Position numbers and translations under genes: made by a program. From NCBI RefSeq assembly GCF_009689005.1, contig NZ_AP021879.1, positions 4,340,001 through 4,404,000 of the forward strand: a stretch of 64,000 nt of DNA, read 5' to 3'. Below the pieces are notes generated by a model. The model saw only the letters and a list, made by a program, of their open reading frames with translations. It was not told the DNA's origin and made no database searches. Of the stretch, positions 32,872 to 41,614 are shown one piece after another (positions within the stretch are counted from its first letter, which is position 1; the number at the start of each line of letters is the position of its first letter). The DNA is from Desulfosarcina ovata subsp. ovata. Its GTDB lineage: Bacteria; Desulfobacterota; Desulfobacteria; Desulfobacterales; Desulfosarcinaceae.

Positions 32872-35800
32872 TCAAACGGAATGGGACGGCCCGCTCAGTT
32901 GCGGGCTGATGTCGCCGTCCGGCGGCAGACCATCGGCGGCAGGCCGCCGATGGATCAAGCGTGAGAGATCCTCCAAAACCATGTAAAGCGCCGGCACCAG
33001 CACCAGGGTAATTAGGGTGGCGAAGAGCACGCCGAAGCCCAATGAGATGGCCATGGGAATCATCATGCGCGCCTGGAACGAGGTTTCCATGATCATGGGC
33101 ATCAGCCCGCCGAAGGTGGTCACCGTGGTCAACAGGATCGGCCGGAATCGCTGGATGCCGGCACTGTGAATCGCCTGGAAATGGGTCATTCCGAACTTCA
33201 GATTCCGGTTGGCCAGATCGATGAGCACCAGGGAATCGTTGACCACCACACCGGACAGGGCCACGACCCCGAACAGGCTGTTCAGGGAGAGGGCATAGCC
33301 CATCAAAAGGTGGCCCAGAACGGCGCCGATGATGCCGAAGGGAATGCTGACCATGATAATCAACGGCTGGGCATAGCTTCTGAACGGCACGGCCAGGAGG
33401 GCATAGATGCCGAACAGGGCCAGGAGCGAGCCGGTCACCAGGGCGCTGAGGCTTTCACGCATGTCGGCCTGATGCCCCTCGAAACTGTAACCGAGCCCCG
33501 GATAGCGTTTGATCAGGTCGGGAAGAATGGTCGCTTTCAGTTCGCGCTGAATATTTTCCGCCTGGGCCGGCGGGTCCACATTGGCCGTCACCGAAATATC
33601 CCGGCGCCCGTTGGTACGTTCGATGGATGTATAGGCCCGGCCGGCGGTCATGGTCACCGCATCCCGCAGAAAGACCTCCCCCTCGGGGGCCTGGAGGATG
33701 AGATTTTCCAGGGTCGCCTCGGTGGCGCGTTCTTTTTCGGGCAGGCTTACCCGCACGGTCACTTCGTTGCGGCCACGCTGCTGTTGAACGGCTTCAGCGC
33801 CCTGAAAGGAGTAACGCACCTGCCGGGCCACGGACTGGGAGGTCAGCCCCATGCGTTCCCCCAGGGGACGCAGCTGGATGTCGAACTGGCGCTTGCCCCG
33901 GGCCGACCCGTCGTCGATATCGTGGACGATGGAAAAATGGGCCAGTTGTTCGGCCAGGTTTTCGCCGGCGGCGTCCAGGGTATCCGTATCCGAATGGCTG
34001 AGCATGACGGTCAGGTTCTTGCCCGAGCCCGGACCGCCCATGTTGGATTCGAAGCGGATGGTTTCCAGGCCGGCCATGGTCCCGGCCCGCTGACGCCAGA
34101 GGTCGACCACCTTGGACGTGGGGATGGGCCGCCGGTCCGCGGCGGTGAGAAAAATGCGCACGGTGACGGTATTGTCCGACACGTTGCTGAGAACCCCCTT
34201 GGCCAGTTCGCCGCCGCCATTGTCACGGATCACCGCCTGAGCGGTTTCCACCAAATGCGCCTCAATGCTTTTCAGCCGCGCCTCGGCCGTCCCGTAGGGC
34301 AGGGTCGCGGAACCGTAGGCATAGTCCGACTCGCTGCTGGGAAACATCTCCAGCCCCATGCGCCCCGAGGCCACATACCCGCCCAGGGCCAGCATCAAAA
34401 AGATGCCGAAGGCCAGCACGCCATAGCGCTGCCGGATCATGAAGTCCAGGAAATCGCCGTAGCGGTTGCGCACAAATCGTTCGAAGGCCTGGCTGAAGCG
34501 GTCCTGCCAGCGCTCCAGGTAGTTCAGGGGCCAGATGGGCGTCTGACGCGTCCGATGGCTCAGGTGGGCCGGTAGGATGAAGAGGCTTTCGATCAACGAA
34601 ACACCGAAAACCGCGGCCACCACCAGGGGAATCACATTGAAAATCTTGCCCATGAAGCCGGGAACGAACATCAGCGGCATAAAGGCAACCAGGTTGGTCA
34701 GCACGCTGAACACCACCGGCATGGCCACCTCGCGGGTGCCGGCCACGGCCGCCTGGAGGGTCCCAAGGCCCTTGCGGCGCCAATAGTAAATGTTCTCACC
34801 GACCACCACCGCATCGTCGACCACGATCCCCAGGGTCACGATGAAGGCGAACATGCTGATCATGTTGATGGAAAAATCGGTGGCCGAGAGGAAAATGAAG
34901 GATCCCATGAAGGAAATCGGAATCCCCAGGCTGACCCAGAAGGCCAGGCGCGTTTCCAGGAACAACGCCAGAAAAATGAAAACCAGAATCAGCCCCTGGA
35001 AGGCGTTTTTGGTCAACAACTCGGCCCGTTGGGTGAAGATCTCCGAACGGTCGTCCAAGAGGGTCAAGGTCATACCCTCGGGCAGGGAACGGTTCAGCTG
35101 TTCCAGCACCGTCTTGGCCGCATCAGCGACTTCGGTGGGCGTCTGGTTACCGACCCGGTAAACCTCGATCATCACCGCCGGATACCCGTCGAACTCGGCC
35201 CAGGTGTTGGAATCCTCGAACCCTTCACGCACCGTGGCCACATCCCCCAACAGGATCCGGGACCCGTCGGCTTCGGTGAGAAGGGGCAGATGGGCATACT
35301 GGCTGGCGTAATCCCGCCGGTCCTTGATCCGCACCAGGATATCGCCGCCCTCGGTTTTCAGGCTGCCGCCGCCAAGCTCCACCGATGCGTCGGCAATGGT
35401 CTCGGCCACGTCGCCCAGGGTCTGACCGAAGCGCCGCAGGGTGGCCTGGGGGATCTCAACCTGGACCTCATAATCCTTGACGCCGGTCAGTTCCACCTGG
35501 GTGATGTCGTCGTTATCCAGCAATTTGTCACGCACCGTGTCGGCCGCCGACCGCAAGGTCAATTCGCTCACGTTGCCATGCAAGGCCAGCGTCAGGACCC
35601 CCCGTTTGTGGTCGGCAATGGAGACCTGGGGATCCTCGGCCTCGTCGGGAAAGGTGTCGATGCGGTCCACCTCGCTCTTGATCTCCTGCCACAGGCGGGT
35701 AACGTCGGCGCCTTCGAGCACATCGACGCTGATGCTGGCACTGCCCTCAGTGGCCGTGGAGGTAATCTCATCGACACCTTCCAGATCCTGGATGGCCTCC

Positions 35801-36033
35801 TCGACGGCCAGGATGATGCCGTTTTCGACCTCCTCCGGGCTGGCACCGGGGTAACTGACCGTGATGTCAACGGTATCCAGGGTAAAATCGGGAAAGACTT
35901 CCTGCTTGATGTGCCATCCGACGATCAGGCCGCCCACCACGAAAACGAACATCAGCAGATTGGCGATTACGGAGTTGCCCGCCATCCAGGCCAGCGGGCC
36001 GCGTTCCAGGTTCGAAGAAGTTTCCACTTTCAT
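32872..36033 (-). CDS. RND efflux permease (HAE-1/AcrB type)
   Basis: 1053 aa with the typical duplicated layout: TM1 (NSVIANLLMFVFVVGGLIVGW), a large periplasmic loop (VSYPGASPEEVENGIILAVEEAIQDLEGV), and the TM4 proton-relay motif GIVVDDAVVVGEN with the conserved Asp pair. The second half has VPFRSYAQPLIIMVSIPFGIIGAVLGH and RFRPILLTTVTTFGGLMPMI. It is a proton-driven exporter acting with the adaptor (36042-37253) and outer-membrane channel (37312-38781) as a complete tripartite pump. The gene is last in the minus-strand operon, 8 nt after the adaptor. Drug/organic specificity (HAE-1) rather than heavy metals is suggested by overall similarity; substrate unknown. Confidence 0.93.
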   Translation of the reverse strand: MKVETSSNLERGPLAWMAGNSVIANLLMFVFVVGGLIVGWHIKQEVFPDFTLDTVDITVSYPGASPEEVENGIILAVEEAIQDLEGVDEITSTATEGSASISVDVLEGADVTRLWQEIKSEVDRIDTFPDEAEDPQVSIADHKRGVLTLALHGNVSELTLRSAADTVRDKLLDNDDITQVELTGVKDYEVQVEIPQATLRRFGQTLGDVAETIADASVELGGGSLKTEGGDILVRIKDRRDYASQYAHLPLLTEADGSRILLGDVATVREGFEDSNTWAEFDGYPAVMIEVYRVGNQTPTEVADAAKTVLEQLNRSLPEGMTLTLLDDRSEIFTQRAELLTKNAFQGLILVFIFLALFLETRLAFWVSLGIPISFMGSFIFLSATDFSINMISMFAFIVTLGIVVDDAVVVGENIYYWRRKGLGTLQAAVAGTREVAMPVVFSVLTNLVAFMPLMFVPGFMGKIFNVIPLVVAAVFGVSLIESLFILPAHLSHRTRQTPIWPLNYLERWQDRFSQAFERFVRNRYGDFLDFMIRQRYGVLAFGIFLMLALGGYVASGRMGLEMFPSSESDYAYGSATLPYGTAEARLKSIEAHLVETAQAVIRDNGGGELAKGVLSNVSDNTVTVRIFLTAADRRPIPTSKVVDLWRQRAGTMAGLETIRFESNMGGPGSGKNLTVMLSHSDTDTLDAAGENLAEQLAHFSIVHDIDDGSARGKRQFDIQLRPLGERMGLTSQSVARQVRYSFQGAEAVQQQRGRNEVTVRVSLPEKERATEATLENLILQAPEGEVFLRDAVTMTAGRAYTSIERTNGRRDISVTANVDPPAQAENIQRELKATILPDLIKRYPGLGYSFEGHQADMRESLSALVTGSLLALFGIYALLAVPFRSYAQPLIIMVSIPFGIIGAVLGHLLMGYALSLNSLFGVVALSGVVVNDSLVLIDLANRNLKFGMTHFQAIHSAGIQRFRPILLTTVTTFGGLMPMIMETSFQARMMIPMAISLGFGVLFATLITLVLVPALYMVLEDLSRLIHRRPAADGLPPDGDISPQLSGPSHSV

Positions 36034-36041
36034 GGGTCACC

Positions 36042-37253
36042 TCACTCCCCGGCCGTTGCATCCGCGGCGGATTCCGCCGCGTCATCGACCCGCTTCAGAG
36101 CCATGCCCTGAACCGGTGTGGCCAGGTTTGACATGACCACCTGCTCCCCCGCAGTCAGGCCGCTTTTGATGTAGACCTTGTCGGTGCTCTTCCAAGCCAG
36201 GGTCACCTTGCGGATATCCAGGGTGTTGTCGCTGTTGATCCACACGGTATCATCGTCCTGCAGGGCGGCACGCGGCAGCTCGATCACATCGTTCAGTTCC
36301 CGGCCGGTGATATCCGCATAGACGTAGTCGTCGATCATCAGCCGGGATGCGGCTGGCTTCGCCATCGTCCCCAGGGGGTTTTGGACGGCAATGATTACCG
36401 TGGCCATGCGGCTGGAATCATTGAGCTTGCCGGCCACCTGGACCACCTTCCCCCCCCACTGACCCTGGCTAGCCTGGGAACGGATGGTCACCGGACAGCC
36501 GCCCGGGTGATTCAGGTCGATCAATGCGAGTTGTTCCAGGGAGACCACCGCCTCGACCCAGAACGTATCCGTGCCCACCAGGGTGGCCAGGCTCTCTTGC
36601 TCCCCCACGTAGGTGCCCAGGTTGACATCGCGTTCGACGATCATGGCGTTGAAGGGCGCCCGCACCACCGTACGGTTGAGGTCCAGCATGGCCTGGCGCA
36701 GGTCGGCCTCGGCACTGGCAACCGTCGCCTGGGCCTGCTGCAACTGGGGTTTGCGCAAGGCCAGATCGGTTTCGGCAACCGTCTCGGCGGATAACTCGGA
36801 CAAAAGGCGCAACTCCTCCCGGGCGATATTCTGACTGCCCTGTTCGATGGCCAGGGCGGCCTTGGCATCGGCCAACGTGCTTTGGGCCTTTTTCACGGCC
36901 ACCTGGTAATCGGCCGGATCCAGGGAGAGCAGTTCGGCGCCCTTGGCGATCCTCCCGCCGGGAACGTATGCGTCGGCGACGGATTGGACAACGCCTGAAA
37001 CCTGGGCCTTGAGGGTCACCTCGCGGGCGGCGACGACCGTCCCCATGGCGGAAACAACGGCACGGGCATTGCCCAGGCTGGCGGTCTGAACATCGACCAC
37101 GGCAACTTTACGCTGGGGCGTGGATCGCTGCATCACCGGCGCGGTAGTCTTGAAATAGGACCAGGCGGCCCCGCCGGCAATGATCAGCACCAGGGGCACG
37201 AGGGCCTTGCCGACCTTGGCGGGAAAGGATGAGTTGGCTTTATTCTCTGACAT
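36042..37253 (-). CDS. RND periplasmic adaptor (membrane fusion protein)
   Basis: About 403 aa. ATG 37253 is preferred since GGAG lies 9 nt upstream; an ATG five codons earlier lacks an SD. An N-terminal TM anchor (ALVPLVLIIAGGAAWSYF) is followed by a lipoyl-like half (AVVSAMGTVVAAREVTLKAQVSGVV), an alpha-hairpin (VKKAQSTLADAKAALAIEQ ... QLQQAQATVASAEADLRQAM), the second lipoyl half (VRAPFNAMIVERDVNLGTYV), and beta-barrel and MP domains. It links the RND permease to the outer-membrane factor. The middle gene of the efflux operon; the Fe-S and sensor genes nearby are unrelated. Confidence 0.92.
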   Translation of the reverse strand: MSENKANSSFPAKVGKALVPLVLIIAGGAAWSYFKTTAPVMQRSTPQRKVAVVDVQTASLGNARAVVSAMGTVVAAREVTLKAQVSGVVQSVADAYVPGGRIAKGAELLSLDPADYQVAVKKAQSTLADAKAALAIEQGSQNIAREELRLLSELSAETVAETDLALRKPQLQQAQATVASAEADLRQAMLDLNRTVVRAPFNAMIVERDVNLGTYVGEQESLATLVGTDTFWVEAVVSLEQLALIDLNHPGGCPVTIRSQASQGQWGGKVVQVAGKLNDSSRMATVIIAVQNPLGTMAKPAASRLMIDDYVYADITGRELNDVIELPRAALQDDDTVWINSDNTLDIRKVTLAWKSTDKVYIKSGLTAGEQVVMSNLATPVQGMALKRVDDAAESAADATAGE

Positions 37254-37280
37254 ATCGATTGACTCCATGGTGTCGCGGTC

Positions 37281-37312
37281 AGGCTGGTGGAATTAATTCT
37301 TTCCGCCAGCCT
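37281..37312. repeat. Short copy of the palindromic element end
   Basis: This interval between the OM-factor stop and the adaptor start carries a second copy of the right end of the 38801-38957 element: TTTCCGCCAGCCT preceded by GGAATTAATTC, differing from the full copy by one inserted/changed base. It is also self-palindromic: AGGCTGG (37281-37287) pairs with CCAGCCT (37306-37312). It may be a collapsed or solo derivative of the element. Confidence 0.5.
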
Positions 37313-38781
37313 TATCCAAGTTCGGAAACGGTCGTGCCACCGGTTCGGGCGGCCGGTTTCGTTGCGCCGGTATTCTTTTCCAGGAAGCGGCCACCGATCA
37401 ACGCGCCGGTCCAGTCGCCTCCCAGGGCCCGGTACAGGGTGACCCGGTTTTTAATCAGCGTGGCCTGTTCGTCCACCAGTTGACGTTCCAATGTCTGAAC
37501 GCTGGTCCAGGCTGTCAAGTAATCAAGGTAGTTGTCTTGACCGTTCATATACTGCAGATGGGCGTCCTTCAAGGTCAATCGCGAGGCCTTCAACTGCTCC
37601 TCCAAAAGGGTGATGTACTCGCCCTGGCGTGTTTCGGTAGCCAGGCTGTCCTCGACTTCCTGGATTGCTTCGGCCACGGTCTGGGCATAGGCGGTAAGAT
37701 ATTCATCCGCCACGGCCCGGGTGCGATCCACCTCGGCCGAGCGGTAACCGGCGTCGAACACCGGGCCGGTGAGGCTGGCCGCCAGGGTGGACACCCAGTT
37801 GCTGAGCAAAAGATCAAGTGCGTCGCTGGAAAAAGCCGCGTCTGCCGACAGGGTGATGGACGGCAGGCGATCGGCCCGGGCCGCGCTGACCTGCCAGTCC
37901 GCTTCTTTCAGGCGCAAACCGGCGGCGCGCACATCGGGCCGGGCGGCCAAAAGATCGGCAGGCAGGCCCGTAGCCGGCAGGGGAATCAAGGACGGTAATG
38001 TTTCCTGGGTGAGAGCGAATTCGCCGATACCGGCCTGCCCCAGAAGAACGGCCAGGGCATTTTGCTGCTGCTGCTCGGTAAGTTGCAACGGCGGCAGATT
38101 GGCTTTGGCATCGGCCAGGGCTTCGCGCTGTTGGGCAACGTCCAGGGCGTCGGCCTGGCCATTGATGAAACGCAGCTCCTGCAGCTTGAGCATGCGCTGG
38201 TTGATGTCGATTTGATCCTTGAGAATCGCGATCTGGCGGTGCAGGGAAAGAATTTCGATCCAGGCGGTGGTTACCTCGGCCGACACGGTTACGGCTGCCG
38301 CCGCCAGGTCTTCGGCGCTCGCCTTCAGCTCCAATCGCTCGGACCGGTGCAGTGCCGCCAGCCGTCCCCACAGGTCAAGCTCGTAGGCAGCAGTTAGTCC
38401 GGCGCTGAAGCTGCGGCTGTTGCTATGGGACGTCCCGGCCGCATCGGTTTTTGTTTGCTGCCAGCTTTTTTCGGCACCGGCATTGGCGTCGAGCGTCGGC
38501 ATGCGGTCCGCCCCGGCCTGACGAGCAACGGCATCGGCCTGTTTCAAGCGGGCCCAGGCCGTGCGCACATCGAAATTACCGGCCAGCGCGGTTCCCACCA
38601 GTTGGTTAAGCTCATCGCTGCCAAACGCCTCCCACCACCGATCGGGCACCGGGTCGCTATCCGTATAAAGCGAGTATGCCGACGGTAGGCTGATAGGCGT
38701 GTTTGGCCGATCCTGAGGCGCGAACATGGCACACGCCGTAACGGTCAAGGCACTCAGGGTGATGCAGATCCATTTCATCAT
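37312..38781 (-). CDS. Outer-membrane efflux lipoprotein (NodT/OprM type)
   Basis: 489 aa from ATG 38781, 6 nt after GGAG. A lipoprotein signal (MMKWICITLSALTVTAC) has its lipobox Cys in LTVTAC-A. The OEP family features are RWWEAFGSDELNQLVGTALAGNFDVRTAWARLKQADAVARQAG, SFSAGLTAAYELDLWGR, LPADLLAARPDVRAAGLRLKEADWQVSAARADRLPSI, and a C-terminal repeat of the same helical pattern (YLTAYAQTVAEAIQEVEDSLA). It forms a trimeric channel for the adaptor and RND permease. First gene of the efflux operon; a 157-bp palindromic element lies 19 nt upstream of the start and could affect its leader. Confidence 0.92.
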   Translation of the reverse strand: MMKWICITLSALTVTACAMFAPQDRPNTPISLPSAYSLYTDSDPVPDRWWEAFGSDELNQLVGTALAGNFDVRTAWARLKQADAVARQAGADRMPTLDANAGAEKSWQQTKTDAAGTSHSNSRSFSAGLTAAYELDLWGRLAALHRSERLELKASAEDLAAAAVTVSAEVTTAWIEILSLHRQIAILKDQIDINQRMLKLQELRFINGQADALDVAQQREALADAKANLPPLQLTEQQQQNALAVLLGQAGIGEFALTQETLPSLIPLPATGLPADLLAARPDVRAAGLRLKEADWQVSAARADRLPSITLSADAAFSSDALDLLLSNWVSTLAASLTGPVFDAGYRSAEVDRTRAVADEYLTAYAQTVAEAIQEVEDSLATETRQGEYITLLEEQLKASRLTLKDAHLQYMNGQDNYLDYLTAWTSVQTLERQLVDEQATLIKNRVTLYRALGGDWTGALIGGRFLEKNTGATKPAARTGGTTVSELG

Positions 38782-39275
38782 ATTAAACTCCATCGCTTGG
38801 GCTGGCGGAAAGAAATAATTCCCCCAGATCGCGCCGGATTTGGGTTCGTCTACAAGGCGCCGCCACCGGTGCATATCGGGAATATGTGCCGGTGGCGGCA
38901 ACGCGGTAGACGGGCACAAAGACAAGCAGGATGGTGGAATTATTTCTTTCCGCCAGCCTAAGGCCCCGTTGCTTGGGGTTCGCCATCTTTAACGGCTGTT
39001 CCGCCGGAATCCTGCGCAAAAAAATTAAAAAAACATCGACCGATGCTCGCGGCCGCTGTTTTGAACGGGACAAGTACTTGCCGATATCCAAGGATGACAA
39101 TCTGGACGCCCTTCTCTTCCAGGCATTGACCACCAAGGGAATCCTCCCCACCTTGCCAGGTACACCATAGCCCTTGTTCGTCAAAGTTGGCGATGCGTTC
39201 ATCGTGGTGGAATTTTTCGCGCCCCTGTTTGTTGTCTCTGAATTACCTCGATCGAAGCGGCAACACGTATTTGTA
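38782..39275. other. Intergenic region, efflux operon / riboswitch
   Basis: About 490 bp. It holds the palindromic element (38801-38957). The next about 300 bp contain a 79-codon plus frame and a 139-codon minus frame without RBS, family resemblance or sensible composition; I regard both as chance frames or remnants. The stretch around 39030-39180 may be decayed coding sequence, but no product is recognised. Confidence 0.4.
38801..38957. mobile_element. 157-bp MITE-like palindromic element
   Basis: The outer 22 bp (38801-38822, beginning GCTGGCGGAAAG) are a perfect inverted match to 38936-38957 (ending CTTTCCGCCAGC). Nested inside are CGTCTAC (38847-38853)/GTAGACG (38906-38912) and CCGCCACCGG (38860-38869)/CCGGTGGCGG (38889-38898), nearly symmetrically placed about position 38879. 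The whole can fold into one long imperfect hairpin. It has no coding capacity. A related end copy lies at 37281-37312 and a 12-bp match (TTTCCGCCAGCC) near 45203. This suggests a non-autonomous transposable or extragenic palindromic repeat. Confidence 0.6.
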
Positions 39276-39304
39276 TTGACAATGACAGACTCGGTTAATT
39301 AATA
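39276..39304 (+). promoter_or_regulatory. Promoter for the cobalamin-riboswitch transcript
   Basis: TTGACA (39276-39281), a 17-nt spacer and TTAATA (39299-39304) in an AT-rich stretch directly precede the riboswitch aptamer. A perfect -35 with a partial -10 at ideal spacing. Confidence 0.45.
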
Positions 39305-39319
39305 TTTTTTCAATTTTGG

Positions 39320-39530
39320 TTGTCCAGGCGCGTACGAAACGCGAATGCAGAACGGAAAGATTCGGCTGCGTTAGGGAATCCCGTGAGAGTCGGGAACGGG
39401 CCCGCCGCTGTAACCGGAGACGAAACCTGCAACAGACCACTGGTAACATACCGGGAAGGTGCAGGAAAGAGAAAGACCCGGAAGTCAGAAGACCTTCTTG
39501 GACAATGCGTCGTATTCCTCGAGGACGGGT
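39320..39530 (+). ncRNA. Cobalamin (adenosylcobalamin) riboswitch
   Basis: Conserved aptamer blocks appear in order: TTAGGGAATCCCGTGAGA and TCGGGAACGG in the early stems, the B12-box-like CCCGCCGCTGTAACCGG (about 39409-39426), CCACTGGTAACATACCGGGAAGG, and the closing GGAAGTCAGAAGACC. It is followed by an expression platform with an intrinsic terminator (39568-39601) and then a BtuB-like receptor gene. This is the expected context for cobalamin-repressed uptake by premature termination. Boundaries are approximate. Confidence 0.92.
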
Positions 39531-39567
39531 GTGGTACGACAGATCCTGCCGGATAGTTATGGGAAAT

Positions 39568-39601
39568 CCCCGGATCGTGACTTTTACGGTCCGGGTTTTT
39601 T
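39568..39601 (+). terminator. Rho-independent terminator of the riboswitch expression platform
   Basis: CCCGGATCGT and ACGGTCCGGG form a 10-bp GC-rich stem (one G-U) around a 7-nt loop, followed by TTTTTT (39596-39601). It ends 36 nt before the receptor ATG, so it acts as the regulated attenuator. Confidence 0.88.
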
Positions 39602-39637
39602 ATGCCCGGACCCAAGGATTGAGGAGGGCATAAAAAG

Positions 39638-41614
39638 ATGAAAAAATGCGTGGGTTTCCTTTTTCTGTTAACCTTGTGGATGCTGCCCGCTGCTGGTCCG
39701 GCGGCAGCGGTGGATGAGCAAAGTTCGCCGGTGGTCGTGGATGAGATGATTGTCACGGCAAGCCGGTCCGAGCAGCAGAACGAAAAAGTCCCGGCCCAGA
39801 TCACGGTGCTCACGGCCGAGGATATCCGGGCCAGTGGCGCCCAGTCCGTTCCCGAGGCGCTGCAGAATCTGGGGGGCGTCATCGTCACCGACCTTAACGG
39901 CAACGGGTTCAACCAACAAGTGGATATGGGCGGCTTCGGGGAAACCGCCAGCCGTCATGTGGCCGTTGTGGTCAACGGCCGAAAGATCAACCCCATTGAC
40001 CAGTCCAGTATCAATTTTCTTTCCATTCCCATTGAAAACGTGGAAAAAATTGAGGTGCTCCACGGTGGGAATTCCGTACTTTACGGCAGCGATGCCATGG
40101 GCGGGGTCATCAATATCATCACCAGGGAGGCCACAGCCGGCGTCCATGGCTGGGGTGAAGCCGGCGGGGGAACCCATGATACATTCAAAGGGACCGCCGG
40201 CCTGAGCTTTAGCGAGGGACGGTTCGGCGGCCATGTTGGCGCCGTTTATTATGAAACCGACGGATACCGAGAACGCTCGGAAGCGGACCGAAAAAGCGCC
40301 TATGCGAAACTCTTCTACTCTGCCTCCGATATGTTGGACCTGAGCCTGGAAGCCAATACCACCCGGGCGGATTATGAATATCCGGGAGGAATGACCCAAT
40401 CCCAGATGGCCGCCGATCGCCGTCAGGCCGTCAATCTGGAAGACGAAGGGGAGAGTCAGGAGGACTATTACGTGCTTTCCGTTCGTTCGGACTGGGGACG
40501 CCTGGGCCGGCTGAACGTCGATTTGAGCTGCAAAAATTATGAACGCCAGGATACCATGGTCTCCTGGGACTTTCCTGCCTGGGGGTATTATGGGTATTAT
40601 GATTATGACTATACGACCCTCGGGGCCAATCCCCAATACGTCCTGAACCACTCCATCCTTGGAAGGGACAACCGCCTGACAGCCGGTATCGAATTCTATG
40701 ACACCGACTACGATGCCTGGAACGGCGATACCGCTACCCAAACCCAAATCAATACCTACGACCATGAACAGACGTCCGTCGGATTCTATGTCCAGGATGA
40801 ATTCAGCTTGGTTGACAATCTGGTATTGAACATGGGCGCCCGTTACGAGGATTTCGATACCACCTTGCGCTCCAGCCTTGGCACGGACAAGGACCTGAGT
40901 GAAAACGAATGGGCCTGGAACCTGGGGCTGGCCTATATTTACGCGCCAGGGTCGAAAGTTTACTTCAGGACCTATCAGGCCTTCAGGTTTCCGAAAGCCG
41001 ACGAATTCATGATACTTTCCACAGGTGCGGTCAACGAAGATCTCAACCATGAAACGTCGATGGGATACGAAGCCGGGGTCCGGTTCGTTGGCCTGGACAA
41101 ACGGCTGTCTGCAAACGCCAGGCTGTTCAGTTTCGATGTCGACGATGAAATCACCTGGAACGACTTTTCCAACCAGAATGAAAATCTCGATGAAACCCGC
41201 CATCAAGGGGGAGAACTGGATATCGCTTTCCAGGCTACCGATCTGTTACGCCTGTTTGGCGGATTTGGCTATACCGATGCGGAATTTACGGCCGGCACCT
41301 ATGACGGAAAAAAAATCCCGCTGGTGCCCGAATTCAAGGCAAACTTGGGGTTTGCCCTAAATTTCGATTTCGGCCTAACCTATCGATGCCAGTACAACCA
41401 CCTGGGCAAACGCTATGCCGGGGGAGACAATGACAACGCCTATGACAAGATCGACAGTGCGGACACCGTCGACATGTACCTTTCCTATTCCATTAAGAAG
41501 ATAGAACTCTTTTTGAACGCAACCAATATCTTCGATGAAGAATACCATAACGGATACAATTACGGTCCGGGGTATGAAAGTTACCAATACCGTTCGGCAT
41601 ACATATTGCCGTAA
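39638..41614 (+). pseudogene. btuB: TonB-dependent cobalamin receptor (BtuB-like), 3' end cut off by an IS
   Basis: A signal peptide (1-24) is followed by TonB box DEMIVTASRSE, plug domain (IRASGAQSVPEALQNLGGVIV ... NVEKIEVLHGGNSVLYGSDAMGGVINIITRE) and about 22 beta-strands ending ATNIFDEEYHNGYNYGPGYESY. The native frame stops at codon 649 (41584). The next nine codons (QYRSAYILP) and the stop are IS sequence. The true C-terminus, YPMPEAVYYGGVRFGF and stop, lies beyond the IS at 43001-43051 in the same frame, giving a 665-aa original protein. The lost last strand ends in Phe, the residue needed for outer-membrane assembly, so function is probably impaired. SD GAGGAGGG precedes the ATG, and a cobalamin riboswitch controls it. 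Confidence 0.9.
41576..41584 (+). repeat. Target-site duplication, left copy
   Basis: GAAAGTTAC at 41576-41584 is identical to 42992-43000 and flanks the 1407-bp IS inside the receptor gene. The 9-bp duplication is perfect, so the insertion is recent. Confidence 0.9.

Noticed and set aside
38783-39202. 139-codon minus frame and 79-codon plus frame (38931-39170) near the palindromic element
   Set aside because: Both run through the inverted-repeat ends, have no RBS and no family resemblance.
39668-41206. 512-codon minus frame
   Set aside because: Antisense to the TonB-dependent receptor; no recognisable domains.
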